Assembly (NCBI GenBank): GCA_902475855.1
Contig: CABSBF010000005.1
Coordinates: forward strand, 1-64,000
Direction of reading: 5' to 3'
Length of the DNA: 64,000 nt
Source of the DNA: an uncultured Eubacteriales bacterium
GTDB lineage: Bacteria; Bacillota; Clostridia; Oscillospirales; Oscillospiraceae
Of this stretch, positions 52,796-61,048 are shown in pieces. The position numbers and the translations under genes were made by a program. Under the pieces are notes generated by a model, which saw nothing but the letters and a program-made list of their open reading frames with translations, did no database searches and was not told where the DNA came from. Within the stretch, counting starts at the first letter, position 1, and each line of letters opens with the position of its first letter.

Positions 52796-53692
52796 CTACG
52801 AATCGCTTTTATAGAGATTTACAATTGTGTTTCGGAATCCCTCCTCAATTTCCGTCATTTTGTACGAGAGATTGGTAAGAAGGGCATCGTGGTAGGCGGT
52901 TTGATTTTCACTGCAATATTTCTGGACAAGATTCCAGCGGGCGAGAAAGCGCAGCGGCATAGGTGCACTCCATAGATAGCTGCCGGGGACGGTTTCCAAA
53001 AGTGTGAGCTGCGCCATGCGGTCGACGGTGTAAATTTTACGCACGGCCTGCTCCTCGCTTTTGAAGCGGACGCGGGAGAGATCGGAGTGGACGATCTCCG
53101 GCAGTCCGGCCAAATCCGCACGAGAAATCGAAGGAGTGCGCGCCAGCGGATGACTGCGGTGCATCAGAAGCTGATAGCGGAACCGGTTAAGGATTTGCAG
53201 TTCAAGCCCGTTTGCGGCACTTTGCTCGGAAAAATAGTCGCGATATTCCGAGCGAAAGCGGATCAGGGCGATTTCGGCCTCACCATTTGTCAGCCATTGC
53301 AGCGCCTGCCGGGCATGACATTCACGTATGACGGCGTTCAGGCTCTGCTGCGAAGGAAGCTGTGCCAGATATTCCGCGACGGCATCAAAGGCCACGGCGG
53401 AGCGCGGGATGCAGACACGCAGACGGTTCGGGACGGGATTGCGCGGGCCAAGCGCATCCATGAACTCCACTTCACGCAGGATGCTTCGCGCGTGCTGCAA
53501 AAATTGCGCGCCGCGCTCCGTTGGCCGGACACCCTTGCTGGTTCGCTCAAAGATGGCAAAACCGGCCGACTCCTCCATGTCGCGCAGAATGCGGCTCAGG
53601 TTTGGCTGGCCGAGGAAGAGATTTTCCGCAGCCTGGGAGATGGAGCAGGTGCGTTCGATCTCGATGATGTATTGCAAATGCTGTGTGTTCAT
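52796..53692 (-). CDS. LysR-family transcriptional regulator
   Basis: A 298-aa regulator with the N-terminal LysR winged helix (ISQAAENLFLGQPNLSRILRDME, about 18-40) and a periplasmic-binding-like effector domain (about 92-290). The ATG at 53692 is chosen over one six bases earlier because GGGAGA is correctly spaced for it. It is encoded just upstream of, and on the same strand as, the malate-to-succinate operon and has its own promoter. It most likely controls that operon through the sites near 52722; its effector, perhaps a C4 acid, is a guess. Confidence 0.92.
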   Translation of the reverse strand: MNTQHLQYIIEIERTCSISQAAENLFLGQPNLSRILRDMEESAGFAIFERTSKGVRPTERGAQFLQHARSILREVEFMDALGPRNPVPNRLRVCIPRSAVAFDAVAEYLAQLPSQQSLNAVIRECHARQALQWLTNGEAEIALIRFRSEYRDYFSEQSAANGLELQILNRFRYQLLMHRSHPLARTPSISRADLAGLPEIVHSDLSRVRFKSEEQAVRKIYTVDRMAQLTLLETVPGSYLWSAPMPLRFLARWNLVQKYCSENQTAYHDALLTNLSYKMTEIEEGFRNTIVNLYKSDS

Positions 53693-53825
53693 AGGCATTC
53701 TCCCAACGTAATTTGTGCGGCGACAGCCATATCATGAATTAGATAGGGAAAAAGCCGCAGCGTGTATAAAAAATTGGGTATGTGTGTGGGCGGCGGCCCG
53801 GCGCATACCGAAAACTGTTGATTCC

Positions 53826-53854
53826 ATTATACAGTGTCTGTACTTCTTTTGCAA
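53826..53854 (-). promoter_or_regulatory. LysR gene promoter
   Basis: On the minus strand, TTGCAA (53854-53849), a 17-bp spacer and TATAAT (53831-53826). The leader of about 130 bases before the start codon shows no recognised element. Confidence 0.75.
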
Positions 53855-53892
53855 GTACGCAGCAGAAGACGGAAAAAGGTGAAAGAAAAACC

Positions 53893-53921
53893 TTGCATTT
53901 TTTGAAACGAGCGGCTATAAT
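53893..53921 (+). promoter_or_regulatory. Promoter of the riboswitch RNA
   Basis: TTGCAT (53893-53898), a 17-bp spacer and TATAAT (53916-53921). Transcription would start near 53928 and run into the cobalamin-type aptamer. Confidence 0.8.
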
Positions 53922-53940
53922 GAAATAGCAAATGAATATG

Positions 53941-54070
53941 GATGATATGCAGCGCGTCCGGCGAGAGCCGGCGGCGGAATGGGGTGAGAAGCCCCGCGAG
54001 CGGGTCACTGTGATGCCGGGAGACCGGATGAGTCAGATACACCGAGTGCTGTATGTCGGCTCCTGCCCAC
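53941..54070 (+). ncRNA. Cobalamin-type riboswitch, no gene downstream
   Basis: The segment carries the core cobalamin-riboswitch elements in order: a CCGGC-GAGA-GCCGG hairpin, GGAA, a GGGGTGAGAAGCCCC hairpin (the GGTGnnAAnnCC element), GTCACTGTGA, a CCGG-GAGA-CCGG hairpin, and GATGAGTCAGATAC. Large peripheral arms are missing, so it would be a compact variant. GCTGTG at 54079-54084 can pair with CACAGC in the terminator's left arm (54107-54112), giving a ready antiterminator. No plus-strand gene follows before the rplL terminator. Identification is by motif only and a covariance search would settle it. Confidence 0.68.
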
Positions 54071-54103
54071 ACCGGGATGCTGTGACCAAAGGGATAGGTT
54101 TAT

Positions 54104-54135
54104 CCGCACAGCCGGGAGCTGTGCGGTTTTTATTT
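54104..54135 (+). terminator. Riboswitch-linked terminator
   Basis: CCGCACAGC / GCTGTGCGG hairpin with a CGGGA loop, followed by TTTTTATTT. Confidence 0.9.
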
Positions 54136-54138
54136 CCT

Positions 54139-54215
54139 CCTGTCTTTGCAGAGCTGTGTGCCGAACGGTCTGCAAAGGAAAAAGTGTTCTGGCGTCCCGT
54201 GCCGGGGGCGACAGG
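54139..54215 (+). other. Structured read-through segment after the riboswitch
   Basis: If the terminator at 54104 is bypassed, the RNA holds a nested fold: CCTGTC (54139-54144) with GACAGG (54210-54215) enclosing a perfect 9-bp stem CTTTGCAGA (54144-54152) / TCTGCAAAG (54169-54177). There is no convincing start codon with a binding site, so it looks non-coding. Transcription would end at the bidirectional terminator around 54240. Confidence 0.45.
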
Positions 54216-54222
54216 AAAAAGA

Positions 54223-54255
54223 AAAAAGCGCCTCTCAGACGAGAGGCGCTTTTTG
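54223..54255. terminator. Terminator of rplJ-rplL, bidirectional
   Basis: AAAAAGCGCCTCTC / GAGAGGCGCTTTTT hairpin with an AGAC loop. Confidence 0.92.
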
Positions 54256-54267
54256 TTGTAAAAGGAA

Positions 54268-54639
54268 TTACTTCAGCTCTGCAGTAGCGCCGGCTTCCTT
54301 CAGATCGTTGACGATCTTCTCGGCGTCTTCCTTGGAGATGGCTTCCTTCAGGGTCTTCGGGCAGTTGTCGGCGATTTCCTTCGCTTCCTTCAGGCCGAGG
54401 CCGGTCAGAGCGCGGATAACCTTGATGACAGCGATCTTGTTCGCGCCGCAGTCCTTCAGGACAACGTCGAACTCGGTCTTTTCTTCGACAGCCTCAGCAG
54501 CGCCGGCAGCGGGAGCAGCAACAGCGGCAGCAGCGGCGGAAACGCCGAAGGTATCTTCCAGAGCATGAACGAGCTCAGCCAGTTCCAGAACGGAAAGGCC
54601 CTTAACTTCTTCGATCAGAGCAGCGATTTTTTCAGACAT
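54268..54639 (-). CDS. rplL: Ribosomal protein L7/L12
   Basis: A 123-aa stalk protein. The N-terminal dimerisation part (LIEEVKGLSVLELAELV) is joined by an Ala-rich hinge (about 36-52) to the C-terminal domain with KIAVIKVIRALTGLGLKEAKE, which recruits translation factors. It follows rplJ by 34 bases with AGGAGG before the ATG. Codon use is strongly biased, as expected for a highly expressed gene. Confidence 0.98.
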   Translation of the reverse strand: MSEKIAALIEEVKGLSVLELAELVHALEDTFGVSAAAAAVAAPAAGAAEAVEEKTEFDVVLKDCGANKIAVIKVIRALTGLGLKEAKEIADNCPKTLKEAISKEDAEKIVNDLKEAGATAELK

Positions 54640-54673
54640 TGTAAAATCCTCCTAATGTGTTTTTAATGATTGA

Positions 54674-55210
54674 TTAGGCTTCTGCAGGGGCCTCTTCGGC
54701 GGCAGGAGCGGGGCCTTCCTTCTGCTGACGGATCTGGTCGAGGCAGAAGGCCAGTGCGGAGATCGGGGCGAGGAACGTGCCGAGAACCTGAGCAATCAGC
54801 GCATCCTTGCTGGGCAGTTCGCCGAAGCCCTTGAGCTGATCGACGGACAGAACGGAACCTTCCACAAAGCCGCCCTTGATCTTCAGAGCGTCCTTGTTCT
54901 TCTTGGCAAATTCGCAGATGATGCGAGCCGGAGCAATGGGGTCACCGGTGGTGGTGGCGAGAGCAGTCGTGCCGTTGAGCAGCTCGTCGAACTCGGTGTA
55001 GCCGGCCTTGTTGGCGGCGAAACGAGTGAGCGTGTTCTTGACGACGGTGTATTCCACGCCAGCTTCACGGAACTGATTGCGAAGCTCGGTATCCTTTGCG
55101 ACAGTGATGCCCTTGTAGTCCACAAAAACAGCAGCGGTGGAACCCTGCAGCTTCTGCGTCAGTGCATCAACAATTGCCTTTTTGCTTTCGAGTACCTTGG
55201 TATTGGGCAA
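54674..55210 (-). CDS. rplJ: Ribosomal protein L10
   Basis: A 178-aa protein forming the base of the ribosomal stalk and binding L7/L12 through its C-terminal helix (about 135-165, with an Ala/Glu-rich tail). N-terminal motifs are AVFVDYKGITVAKDTELR and VKNTLTRFA. The gene is preceded by the L10 leader and attenuator. L10 (with L12) is the known ligand of this leader and represses its own operon. Confidence 0.97.
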   Translation of the reverse strand: MPNTKVLESKKAIVDALTQKLQGSTAAVFVDYKGITVAKDTELRNQFREAGVEYTVVKNTLTRFAANKAGYTEFDELLNGTTALATTTGDPIAPARIICEFAKKNKDALKIKGGFVEGSVLSVDQLKGFGELPSKDALIAQVLGTFLAPISALAFCLDQIRQQKEGPAPAAEEAPAEA

Positions 55211-55225
55211 TGTGTGTCACCTCCG

Positions 55226-55341
55226 AAAAAAATCCTCATGCCGATAAGACATGAGGACGCAAAAACATCATAAGTTTATGCAACCTCGGCAGGATTTGAA
55301 CCGTTATGGCATAATGCCTCCTGCTGTCTCCGGCAACCTTG
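55226..55341 (-). promoter_or_regulatory. L10 leader with attenuator
   Basis: On the minus strand the leader reads through GCCGGAGACAGCAGGAGGCA and later AATCCTGCCGAGG, a typical L10-leader fold, then a CCTCATG/CATGAGG hairpin (55256-55234) followed by seven T's (55232-55226), a transcription attenuator just before rplJ. Confidence 0.85.
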
Positions 55342-55344
55342 TCT

Positions 55345-55372
55345 ATTATAGCAGATAAGTTCGGTTTGTCAA
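55345..55372 (-). promoter_or_regulatory. rplJ-rplL promoter
   Basis: On the minus strand, TTGACA (55372-55367), a 16-bp spacer and TATAAT (55350-55345): both hexamers are consensus. Confidence 0.9.
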
Positions 55373-55452
55373 GGATTTTTTGCGAAAAAATGGAGAGATT
55401 TGTTTGGAGTATCCTCCAATATATGGAAGGCAGAGGAATAGAAGATAAAGGA

Positions 55453-55481
55453 AAGGCAGCAGAGATACTCTCTGCTGCCTT
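55453..55481 (-). terminator. Terminator of the NlpC/P60 gene
   Basis: AAGGCAGCAGAG / CTCTGCTGCCTT hairpin 13 bases after the stop; downstream in the minus direction is T-rich (CCTTTATCTTC) rather than a pure T run. Confidence 0.7.
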
Positions 55482-55493
55482 GACTTGATTGAA

Positions 55494-56492
55494 TTACTCT
55501 GCGATGCGGCGGGCACCGATGAAACGGCTTGCATAGCTGCCAGCCAGGTTGCTGATAACAACGCCGGTGGAAGAGTTCTGTGCATGGACGAACTGGCCGC
55601 CGCCGATGTACATACCAACGTGGGAAGCGGAAGAGCAGTAAACGAAGAAGATGAGGTCGCCGGGGCGAAGATCATCATAGGAGACGGAGTAGCCATTGGC
55701 GAGCTGCGCCGTTGCGGTGCGGTTGATGCTGTAACCGAACTGACGCAGGATGTACTGCATGAAACCGGAGCAGTCAAAACCCGAGGGTGTCGTGCCGCCG
55801 TAGACATAGGGATAGCCGACAAACTTCTGCGCGTATGCGGAGAGCTGAGAGCCGATGCTCGAAGAGTCGTAAGAAACGTCCTCGCTGGGTGCGGAAGAAG
55901 AGGAGGACGAGGAAGACGAAGAAGAGCTGCTGGAGCTGGAAGAGGAGGAACTGCTGGAAGAGGAAGAAGAGTAACCTCTGCCGGCGTAATTGGAATAGGG
56001 AACCTCCGTCAGGGAAACAAGGTCGCTGCGGACATAGCCGATCTGGCCATTGTACTTGACCTTGTACCAGCCGCAGTTGAAGCCGAATACAAAGACCTTT
56101 TCGCCGTCGCTTGCCTGATCAACAAGACTATTGGAAGTGGACGGGCCGCTGCGGATATTCACGAGGGAATAATCAACGACAGCATAACCGAGATCGATAT
56201 TCTCACGCTCCTTGACGCGCAGATAATCACCGCACATATAACCGGTCTTCAGGTTGTAAATGACCTTGTACCAGTCGCCTTCCTTGGAAACGATCACGAC
56301 GTTTTCGCCGTTGTAAGCGGTGGTGATGATGCTCGTGTCAGTGGAAGCGCCTTCGCGCAGCCGCAGGCCGCCGTTTGCCTCGACGATGCCGATGCCTGTC
56401 TTAATTTCGGCGGCGTTTGCAGTGATGGCCAGTGCAGCAACTGCAACGACCAAAACGGCAAGAATCATGAGAACTCGATAGAACCGTTTCAT
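55494..56492 (-). CDS. Secreted NlpC/P60 peptidoglycan endopeptidase with SH3 domains
   Basis: A 332-aa cell-wall hydrolase. A signal peptide (about 1-28) is followed by two bacterial SH3 domains (about 32-95 and 105-165) that bind the wall, a linker with 26 consecutive serines (55893-55970), and an NlpC/P60 domain. The catalytic residues are C241 in GFDCSGF and H291 in ASHVGMYIG. These enzymes cut stem peptides between D-Glu and the diamino acid. The ATG at 56492 has GGGAGG seven bases upstream. It follows the small unknown gene by 31 bases and probably shares its promoter. Confidence 0.94.
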   Translation of the reverse strand: MKRFYRVLMILAVLVVAVAALAITANAAEIKTGIGIVEANGGLRLREGASTDTSIITTAYNGENVVIVSKEGDWYKVIYNLKTGYMCGDYLRVKERENIDLGYAVVDYSLVNIRSGPSTSNSLVDQASDGEKVFVFGFNCGWYKVKYNGQIGYVRSDLVSLTEVPYSNYAGRGYSSSSSSSSSSSSSSSSSSSSSSSSSSAPSEDVSYDSSSIGSQLSAYAQKFVGYPYVYGGTTPSGFDCSGFMQYILRQFGYSINRTATAQLANGYSVSYDDLRPGDLIFFVYCSSASHVGMYIGGGQFVHAQNSSTGVVISNLAGSYASRFIGARRIAE

Positions 56493-56523
56493 TATGTAAC
56501 CTCCCAAAGTATAAATGCGGAAT

Positions 56524-56817
56524 TTATTTTGCGCTGTTCAGCGCACGCTCCAGCCACACACAGCCAACATCCAAAGCAGTGTAGAAGCCGTCTTTTTCGC
56601 TCTTTTTTACGACGCGGTCACGCGCCTTTACCGCAGGATCCGTCCGCTGAAGCTGAACGGAAACCTTGGTTGCAAGATCAAGATCCTCCAATTTCTTGGA
56701 TTCCAGAATCTGAAGCATGACGATGTACTCGTCTGCCATGGAGCCGTAATAGATCAAATTGTCCTTTCGCATCAGGGGATGACCCTTGTAGGTCAGGACT
56801 TCCTTCTGTTCCGACAT
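56524..56817 (-). CDS. Small conserved-looking protein of unknown function
   Basis: A 97-aa soluble protein with no signal peptide or membrane helix. It opens MSEQKEVLTYKGHPL and has RKDNLIYYGSM and a charged helical middle (KLEDLDLATKVSVQLQ). I do not recognise a named family. The ATG at 56817 sits behind GGAGGTATCT; a start 36 bases earlier has no site. A consensus-like promoter precedes it, and the NlpC/P60 gene follows on the same transcript. Confidence 0.8.
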   Translation of the reverse strand: MSEQKEVLTYKGHPLMRKDNLIYYGSMADEYIVMLQILESKKLEDLDLATKVSVQLQRTDPAVKARDRVVKKSEKDGFYTALDVGCVWLERALNSAK

Positions 56818-56843
56818 AGATACCTCCAATAAATTGTAACTGA

Positions 56844-56872
56844 ATTGTAACACATGGAAATCGAATTGTCAA
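56844..56872 (-). promoter_or_regulatory. Promoter of the small protein/NlpC operon
   Basis: On the minus strand, TTGACA (56872-56867), a 17-bp spacer and TACAAT (56849-56844), 26 bases before the start codon. Confidence 0.8.
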
Positions 56873-57036
56873 CACTTTTTCGCAATTTGCTACATCTTGT
56901 AGCAGTTCGGGAGCCGCTGCTCGTGAAAAACACCACAACTTGTGGGGCAGGGGATGGATTGGATGTTGTTTTGGGAGGTTGCAGAATATTTTTTGCTGAA
57001 AAAAGCGGGAAAAAGTGGAAAAAGTGCGGCAATAAA

Positions 57037-57064
57037 ACACCGGGGCTTCCGCAGAAGCCCCGGT
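57037..57064 (-). terminator. ireB terminator
   Basis: CCGGGGCTTC / GAAGCCCCGG hairpin (57040-57063), followed in the minus direction by TGTTTTATT. Confidence 0.85.
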
Positions 57065-57098
57065 TTGCCTTTCGTTGGGAGCGGCCCCGCGCGGCGCG

Positions 57099-57344
57099 TC
57101 AGTCAAACAGGTAGTGGCGCACCAGCTCCTGCAGGAGTTCATCCCGGTCGAGCTTGCAGATGAGGCTGCGAGCGTTATTGTGGTTCGTGATATAGGTCGG
57201 ATCTTCGGAGAGAAGATAGCCGACGATCTGGTTGATAGGATTGTAACCCTTCTCCGTCAGAGAGCGGTAGACTTCGGTCAGAATCCGCTTCATTTCCTCG
57301 GAGCCCTCCGCAGGGACGGTGAATTTTATGGTATTGTCGTCCAA
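57099..57344 (-). CDS. ireB: IreB family regulatory phosphoprotein
   Basis: An 81-aa protein of the IreB/UPF0297 (DUF965) family; the whole length matches, including EVYRSLTEKGYNPINQIVGY and DPTYITNHNNAR. In Enterococcus IreB is phosphorylated by the PASTA kinase IreK and dampens cephalosporin resistance. In many Bacillota it is next to ruvX and a DUF1292 gene, but here those neighbours are absent. It has its own promoter and terminator. Confidence 0.95.
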   Translation of the reverse strand: MDDNTIKFTVPAEGSEEMKRILTEVYRSLTEKGYNPINQIVGYLLSEDPTYITNHNNARSLICKLDRDELLQELVRHYLFD

Positions 57345-57373
57345 AACGTCCGCCTCCTTTACATCTTTTCTTT

Positions 57374-57402
57374 ATCATATACCATTTTGCGGGCAAAGTA
57401 AA
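57374..57402 (-). promoter_or_regulatory. ireB promoter
   Basis: On the minus strand, TTTACT (57402-57397), a 17-bp spacer and TATGAT (57379-57374). Confidence 0.65.
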
Positions 57403-57475
57403 GCAAAAAACGTGAACAAATTGGAAACTTTACGGAGAGTTCACGGATCTTCCGGAAAGGACGTCCACCCGTAGA

Positions 57476-59863
57476 TCAGCGAAGCTTTGCGTCCAGCTCG
57501 CTTTCAAGACGGGCGAGCACGGCAGAGATCACACCGTCGGAGTCCGCATCGGTGAGGGTGCGGTTGTCAGCGCGGAGTGTCAGACTGAAGGCAACACTCT
57601 TCTTCCCGTCGGCGATACCCTTGCCGCGATAGATGTCAAAGAGCTTCACCTGCCGCAGCAGCTTGCCCCCGGCCTTGCGGATGCAGGCTTCCAGCGCTGC
57701 AACAGTCACGGCCTCGCTGCACACAACGGCGATGTCGCGCGAAACCGCGGGATACTTGGGCAGCGGCGTGTAGGTCTTCTCGGGCAGCTCCAGCGCGGAC
57801 AGTGCAGTAAAGTCCAGCTCGGCGGCGTAGATCTCGGCGTCGATGCCATAGTTCTTCGCAACCAGAGGATGCACCTGCCCGAAAACGCCGACGTCCTTGC
57901 CGTCGATTGTGATGCGGGCGCAGCGGCCGGGATGGTAGCTGGGGTTGTCGCGCTCGGCGGAATACTCCGCGGCGCGGACGTTCATGCCGCGCAGTATGGC
58001 TTCGATCTCGCCCTTGAGGGAGAAGAAATCCTCGTTTTCGCCGTAGGTGCCGAGCACCAGGTGCTTCGGCTCATCGGGAAGCGTCCGGCCTTCTTGCGGC
58101 AGGTAGACCTTCGCCAGCTCGTAGAGTTTGACGGCGGCGTTGTGATAGGCATTATTGCGCGCAAGGATTGCCAGCATGGAGGGCAGCGCGATCGTGCGCA
58201 TGATGGAGGCGTCCTCGCCCAGAGGGTTCTGGATACGCAGCGTCTTGCGCAGGGGAGAATCCTCCGGCAGACGGATCATATCAAAAATGGACGGGGAAAC
58301 AAAGGAATAGGTCAGAATCTCACTGTAGCCCAGCGCACGGCACAGGGAGCCGGTTGTGTTTTCCAGAACCATGGTGCCGGTGTAGCCGCCCTCGGCAGTC
58401 GCACTGCGGAAGGCCGTGGTGGGAATGTTGTTGTAGCCGTACAGACGGCCGACCTCCTCCGCGATATCCGCAGTCATGACCAGATCGGGACGCCAGGAGG
58501 GAATCTTGATTTCGCGGCCGTCAACCTCGATTTCCAGACGGTTGAGGTATTTGACCATGTCCGCTTCTGAGATGTCCGTGCCAAGCAGGGCGTTGATGCG
58601 CTCCGGCTCCAGCGTGACCGTACGCGGCTGAGGGACCTCATTCAGCACGTCGATCATGCCGTCCAGCACCTCGCCGGCACCCAGCAGCTCGACCAGCTCG
58701 CAGGCGCGGTTGACAGCGGGAACGGTCAGCAGAGGATCAATGTTCTTTTCAAATTTGCCGGAGGCTTCCGTGCGCAAACCGAGCGCAAGCGCAGTCTGGC
58801 GGATGGAGGTGCCGTCGAAGTTCGCAGATTCAAAGACGACATCCGTGGTGTCTGCGACGATCTCGCTGTTTTCGCCGCCCATGATGCCCGCAAGACCGAT
58901 GGGCTTTTCGCCGTCGGCGATGACCAGTATACCGGGCTTGAGGGGACGGACGGTGCCGTCAAGCGTGGTCAGGCTTTCTCCCTCGACGCTTTCGCGGACG
59001 ACGATCCTTCCGGAGCCGACATAGCGGTAGTCAAAGGCGTGCATCGGCTGGCCGTATTCCAGCATGACGTAGTTCGTGATGTCTACGATGTTGTTGATGG
59101 GGCGCACGCCATTGGCACGCAGGCGCTGCCGCAGCCACTTGGGGGAGGGGCCGATCTTGACATTGCGCACCATGCGCGCGGTATAGCGGCGGCAGAGTTT
59201 CTCGGCCGGGACTTCCACGTCCAGCAGCTCCATAAGGCTGCCCTCCGCTCCGCCGCGCACGACCGGCTCGTGGTGCTTCATGGGTCTATCGAAGGCGGCA
59301 GCCGCCTCGCGCGCAAGACCGATGATGGAATAGCAGTCCGGCCGGTTGTTTGTAATTTCAAAATCCACGACGGTGTCATCGTTGCCGATGACGAGGTTGA
59401 TGTCATCGCCGGGCTTGCACTCTTCCTGTAAAATCCAGATGCCGTCCTCAATGGCATAAGGAAAGTCGTTGAGGGTCAGACCCAGCTCCTTCAGGGAGCA
59501 CAGCATACCGTTTGACGGCTCGCCGCGCAGTTTGCCTTTGGTGATATGAATGCCGCCGGGGAGCCAGGAGTTATGCAGTGCGGCCGGAACGAGATCGCCC
59601 TCGCGGACATTCTGTGCGCCGGTGACAATTTGTACGGGCTCCTCCCTGCCAACGTCCACCTGACACACCCACATGTGGTCGGAGTTGGTGTGGCGGACGA
59701 TGGAGAGAACCTTACCGACGACCACGTTTTTGATCTCGGCGTCCATGCGCTCGTAGGTTTCCACCTTCTGGCCGGCGACGGTCATGGTTTCTACAAATTC
59801 CTTATCGGATACGTTTGAGAGGTCAACAAATTCTTCGTTGAGCCATTTTCTGTTTAACTTCAT
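57476..59863 (-). CDS. pheT: Phenylalanyl-tRNA synthetase beta subunit
   Basis: A 795-aa subunit of the (alpha-beta)2 synthetase. The order is standard: an OB-fold tRNA-binding domain (about 40-155), B3/B4 editing domain with NNRPDCYSIIGLARE and GIMGGENSEI, B5, the catalytic-like core (about 490-690), and a C-terminal FDX-ACB anticodon-binding domain. Length is near the family norm. It is 12 bases behind pheS and shares the T-box-controlled transcript. Confidence 0.97.
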   Translation of the reverse strand: MKLNRKWLNEEFVDLSNVSDKEFVETMTVAGQKVETYERMDAEIKNVVVGKVLSIVRHTNSDHMWVCQVDVGREEPVQIVTGAQNVREGDLVPAALHNSWLPGGIHITKGKLRGEPSNGMLCSLKELGLTLNDFPYAIEDGIWILQEECKPGDDINLVIGNDDTVVDFEITNNRPDCYSIIGLAREAAAAFDRPMKHHEPVVRGGAEGSLMELLDVEVPAEKLCRRYTARMVRNVKIGPSPKWLRQRLRANGVRPINNIVDITNYVMLEYGQPMHAFDYRYVGSGRIVVRESVEGESLTTLDGTVRPLKPGILVIADGEKPIGLAGIMGGENSEIVADTTDVVFESANFDGTSIRQTALALGLRTEASGKFEKNIDPLLTVPAVNRACELVELLGAGEVLDGMIDVLNEVPQPRTVTLEPERINALLGTDISEADMVKYLNRLEIEVDGREIKIPSWRPDLVMTADIAEEVGRLYGYNNIPTTAFRSATAEGGYTGTMVLENTTGSLCRALGYSEILTYSFVSPSIFDMIRLPEDSPLRKTLRIQNPLGEDASIMRTIALPSMLAILARNNAYHNAAVKLYELAKVYLPQEGRTLPDEPKHLVLGTYGENEDFFSLKGEIEAILRGMNVRAAEYSAERDNPSYHPGRCARITIDGKDVGVFGQVHPLVAKNYGIDAEIYAAELDFTALSALELPEKTYTPLPKYPAVSRDIAVVCSEAVTVAALEACIRKAGGKLLRQVKLFDIYRGKGIADGKKSVAFSLTLRADNRTLTDADSDGVISAVLARLESELDAKLR

Positions 59864-59875
59864 TGCTGCACCTCC

Positions 59876-60919
59876 TTAGAATTGAGACAGGAAACGGATA
59901 TCATTGTCGAAGATCAGACGCAGATCATTGAAGCGCAGGCGGCCCATGGCCATGCGCTCCAGACCAATACCGAAGGCAAAGCCGGAATACTTCTTCGAAT
60001 CAATGCCGCAGCCCTCAAGCACCTTCGGATGCACCATGCCGGCGCCCAGCAGCTCGATCCAGCCCTCGCCGTGGCAGGTGGAGCAGACCTGTCCGCCCGC
60101 TTCGCCCGTGCCGTGGCACTTGAAGCACTGCATATCGACCTCACAGCTCGGCTCAGTGAAGGGGAAATGGTGCGGACGGAAGCGGACGACGGCATCTTCG
60201 CCGTACAGCCGCTTGATCAGTGTTTCCAGTGCACCCTTGAGGTCGCCCATGGTGATGCCCTCGTCCACAACCAGACCTTCGATCTGGTGGAACATGGGGG
60301 AATGCGTTGCGTCGGCCTCATCCTTGCGGAACACGCGGCCCGGAGCAAGTATCCGGATGGGCGGCTTCTGGCTTTCCATGACGCGGATCTGAATGGGACT
60401 GGTCTGCGTGCGCAGCAGAACCTCGTCGTTATCGTCAAAATAGAAGGTATCCGAGCGGTCGCGGGAGGGATGCCCTTCCTCGATGTTCAGACGGGTGAAG
60501 TTATAGGCGGCCTCCTCAACCTCCGGACCGTCAACAATCTGATAGCCCATACCGATGAAGATCTCCTTGACCTCCTGCAAGACCTTGTTCATGGGATGCT
60601 GGTGGCCCATTTCAATCTCCTTGCCGGGGATGGTCACGTCCACGGCTTCCGCTGCCAGCTTTTCCTCCAACGCGGCAGCAGCCAGCTCGGCTTTGCGCTC
60701 TTCCAGTTTTTCCTCCAGCGCGGCACGCACGCTGTTGGCAAGCTGACCCATGACAGGGCGCTCCTCCGCAGAAAGCTTTCCCATCTGTTTCAGAAGTGCG
60801 GTCAGCTCACCCTTTTTGCCCAGCACACGGACACGCACGGCGTCCAGGGAGACATTATCCAGCGCGGCGTGGATGTCCGACAGAGTCTGGGTTTTGATTC
60901 TTTCGAGTTGTTCTCTCAT
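59876..60919 (-). CDS. pheS: Phenylalanyl-tRNA synthetase alpha subunit
   Basis: A 347-aa catalytic subunit charging tRNA-Phe. An N-terminal coiled coil (about 1-90) precedes the class II core; motif 2 region FRKDEADATHSPMFHQIEG, the CFKCHGTG/CSTCHGEG pair and motif 3 GIGLERMAMGRLRF are all present. GGAGATCAGGT precedes the ATG. The T-box leader upstream makes expression respond to uncharged tRNA-Phe. Confidence 0.97.
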   Translation of the reverse strand: MREQLERIKTQTLSDIHAALDNVSLDAVRVRVLGKKGELTALLKQMGKLSAEERPVMGQLANSVRAALEEKLEERKAELAAAALEEKLAAEAVDVTIPGKEIEMGHQHPMNKVLQEVKEIFIGMGYQIVDGPEVEEAAYNFTRLNIEEGHPSRDRSDTFYFDDNDEVLLRTQTSPIQIRVMESQKPPIRILAPGRVFRKDEADATHSPMFHQIEGLVVDEGITMGDLKGALETLIKRLYGEDAVVRFRPHHFPFTEPSCEVDMQCFKCHGTGEAGGQVCSTCHGEGWIELLGAGMVHPKVLEGCGIDSKKYSGFAFGIGLERMAMGRLRFNDLRLIFDNDIRFLSQF

Positions 60920-61048
60920 ACCTGATCTCCTTAATTCCTAGATTTCCTTGTATTCTGTTGCCTTTTTAAGAACCTTTGAATCAAACTACAGGACTGGATG
61001 GCGAAGATCAGCCATCCGCCGCAGGGGGATTTATTCAGAGACTCCTAA

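Noticed and set aside
53932..54261. A 109-codon open frame across the riboswitch region
   Set aside because: It runs through conserved aptamer hairpins and the terminator, has no good binding site and no recognisable protein features.
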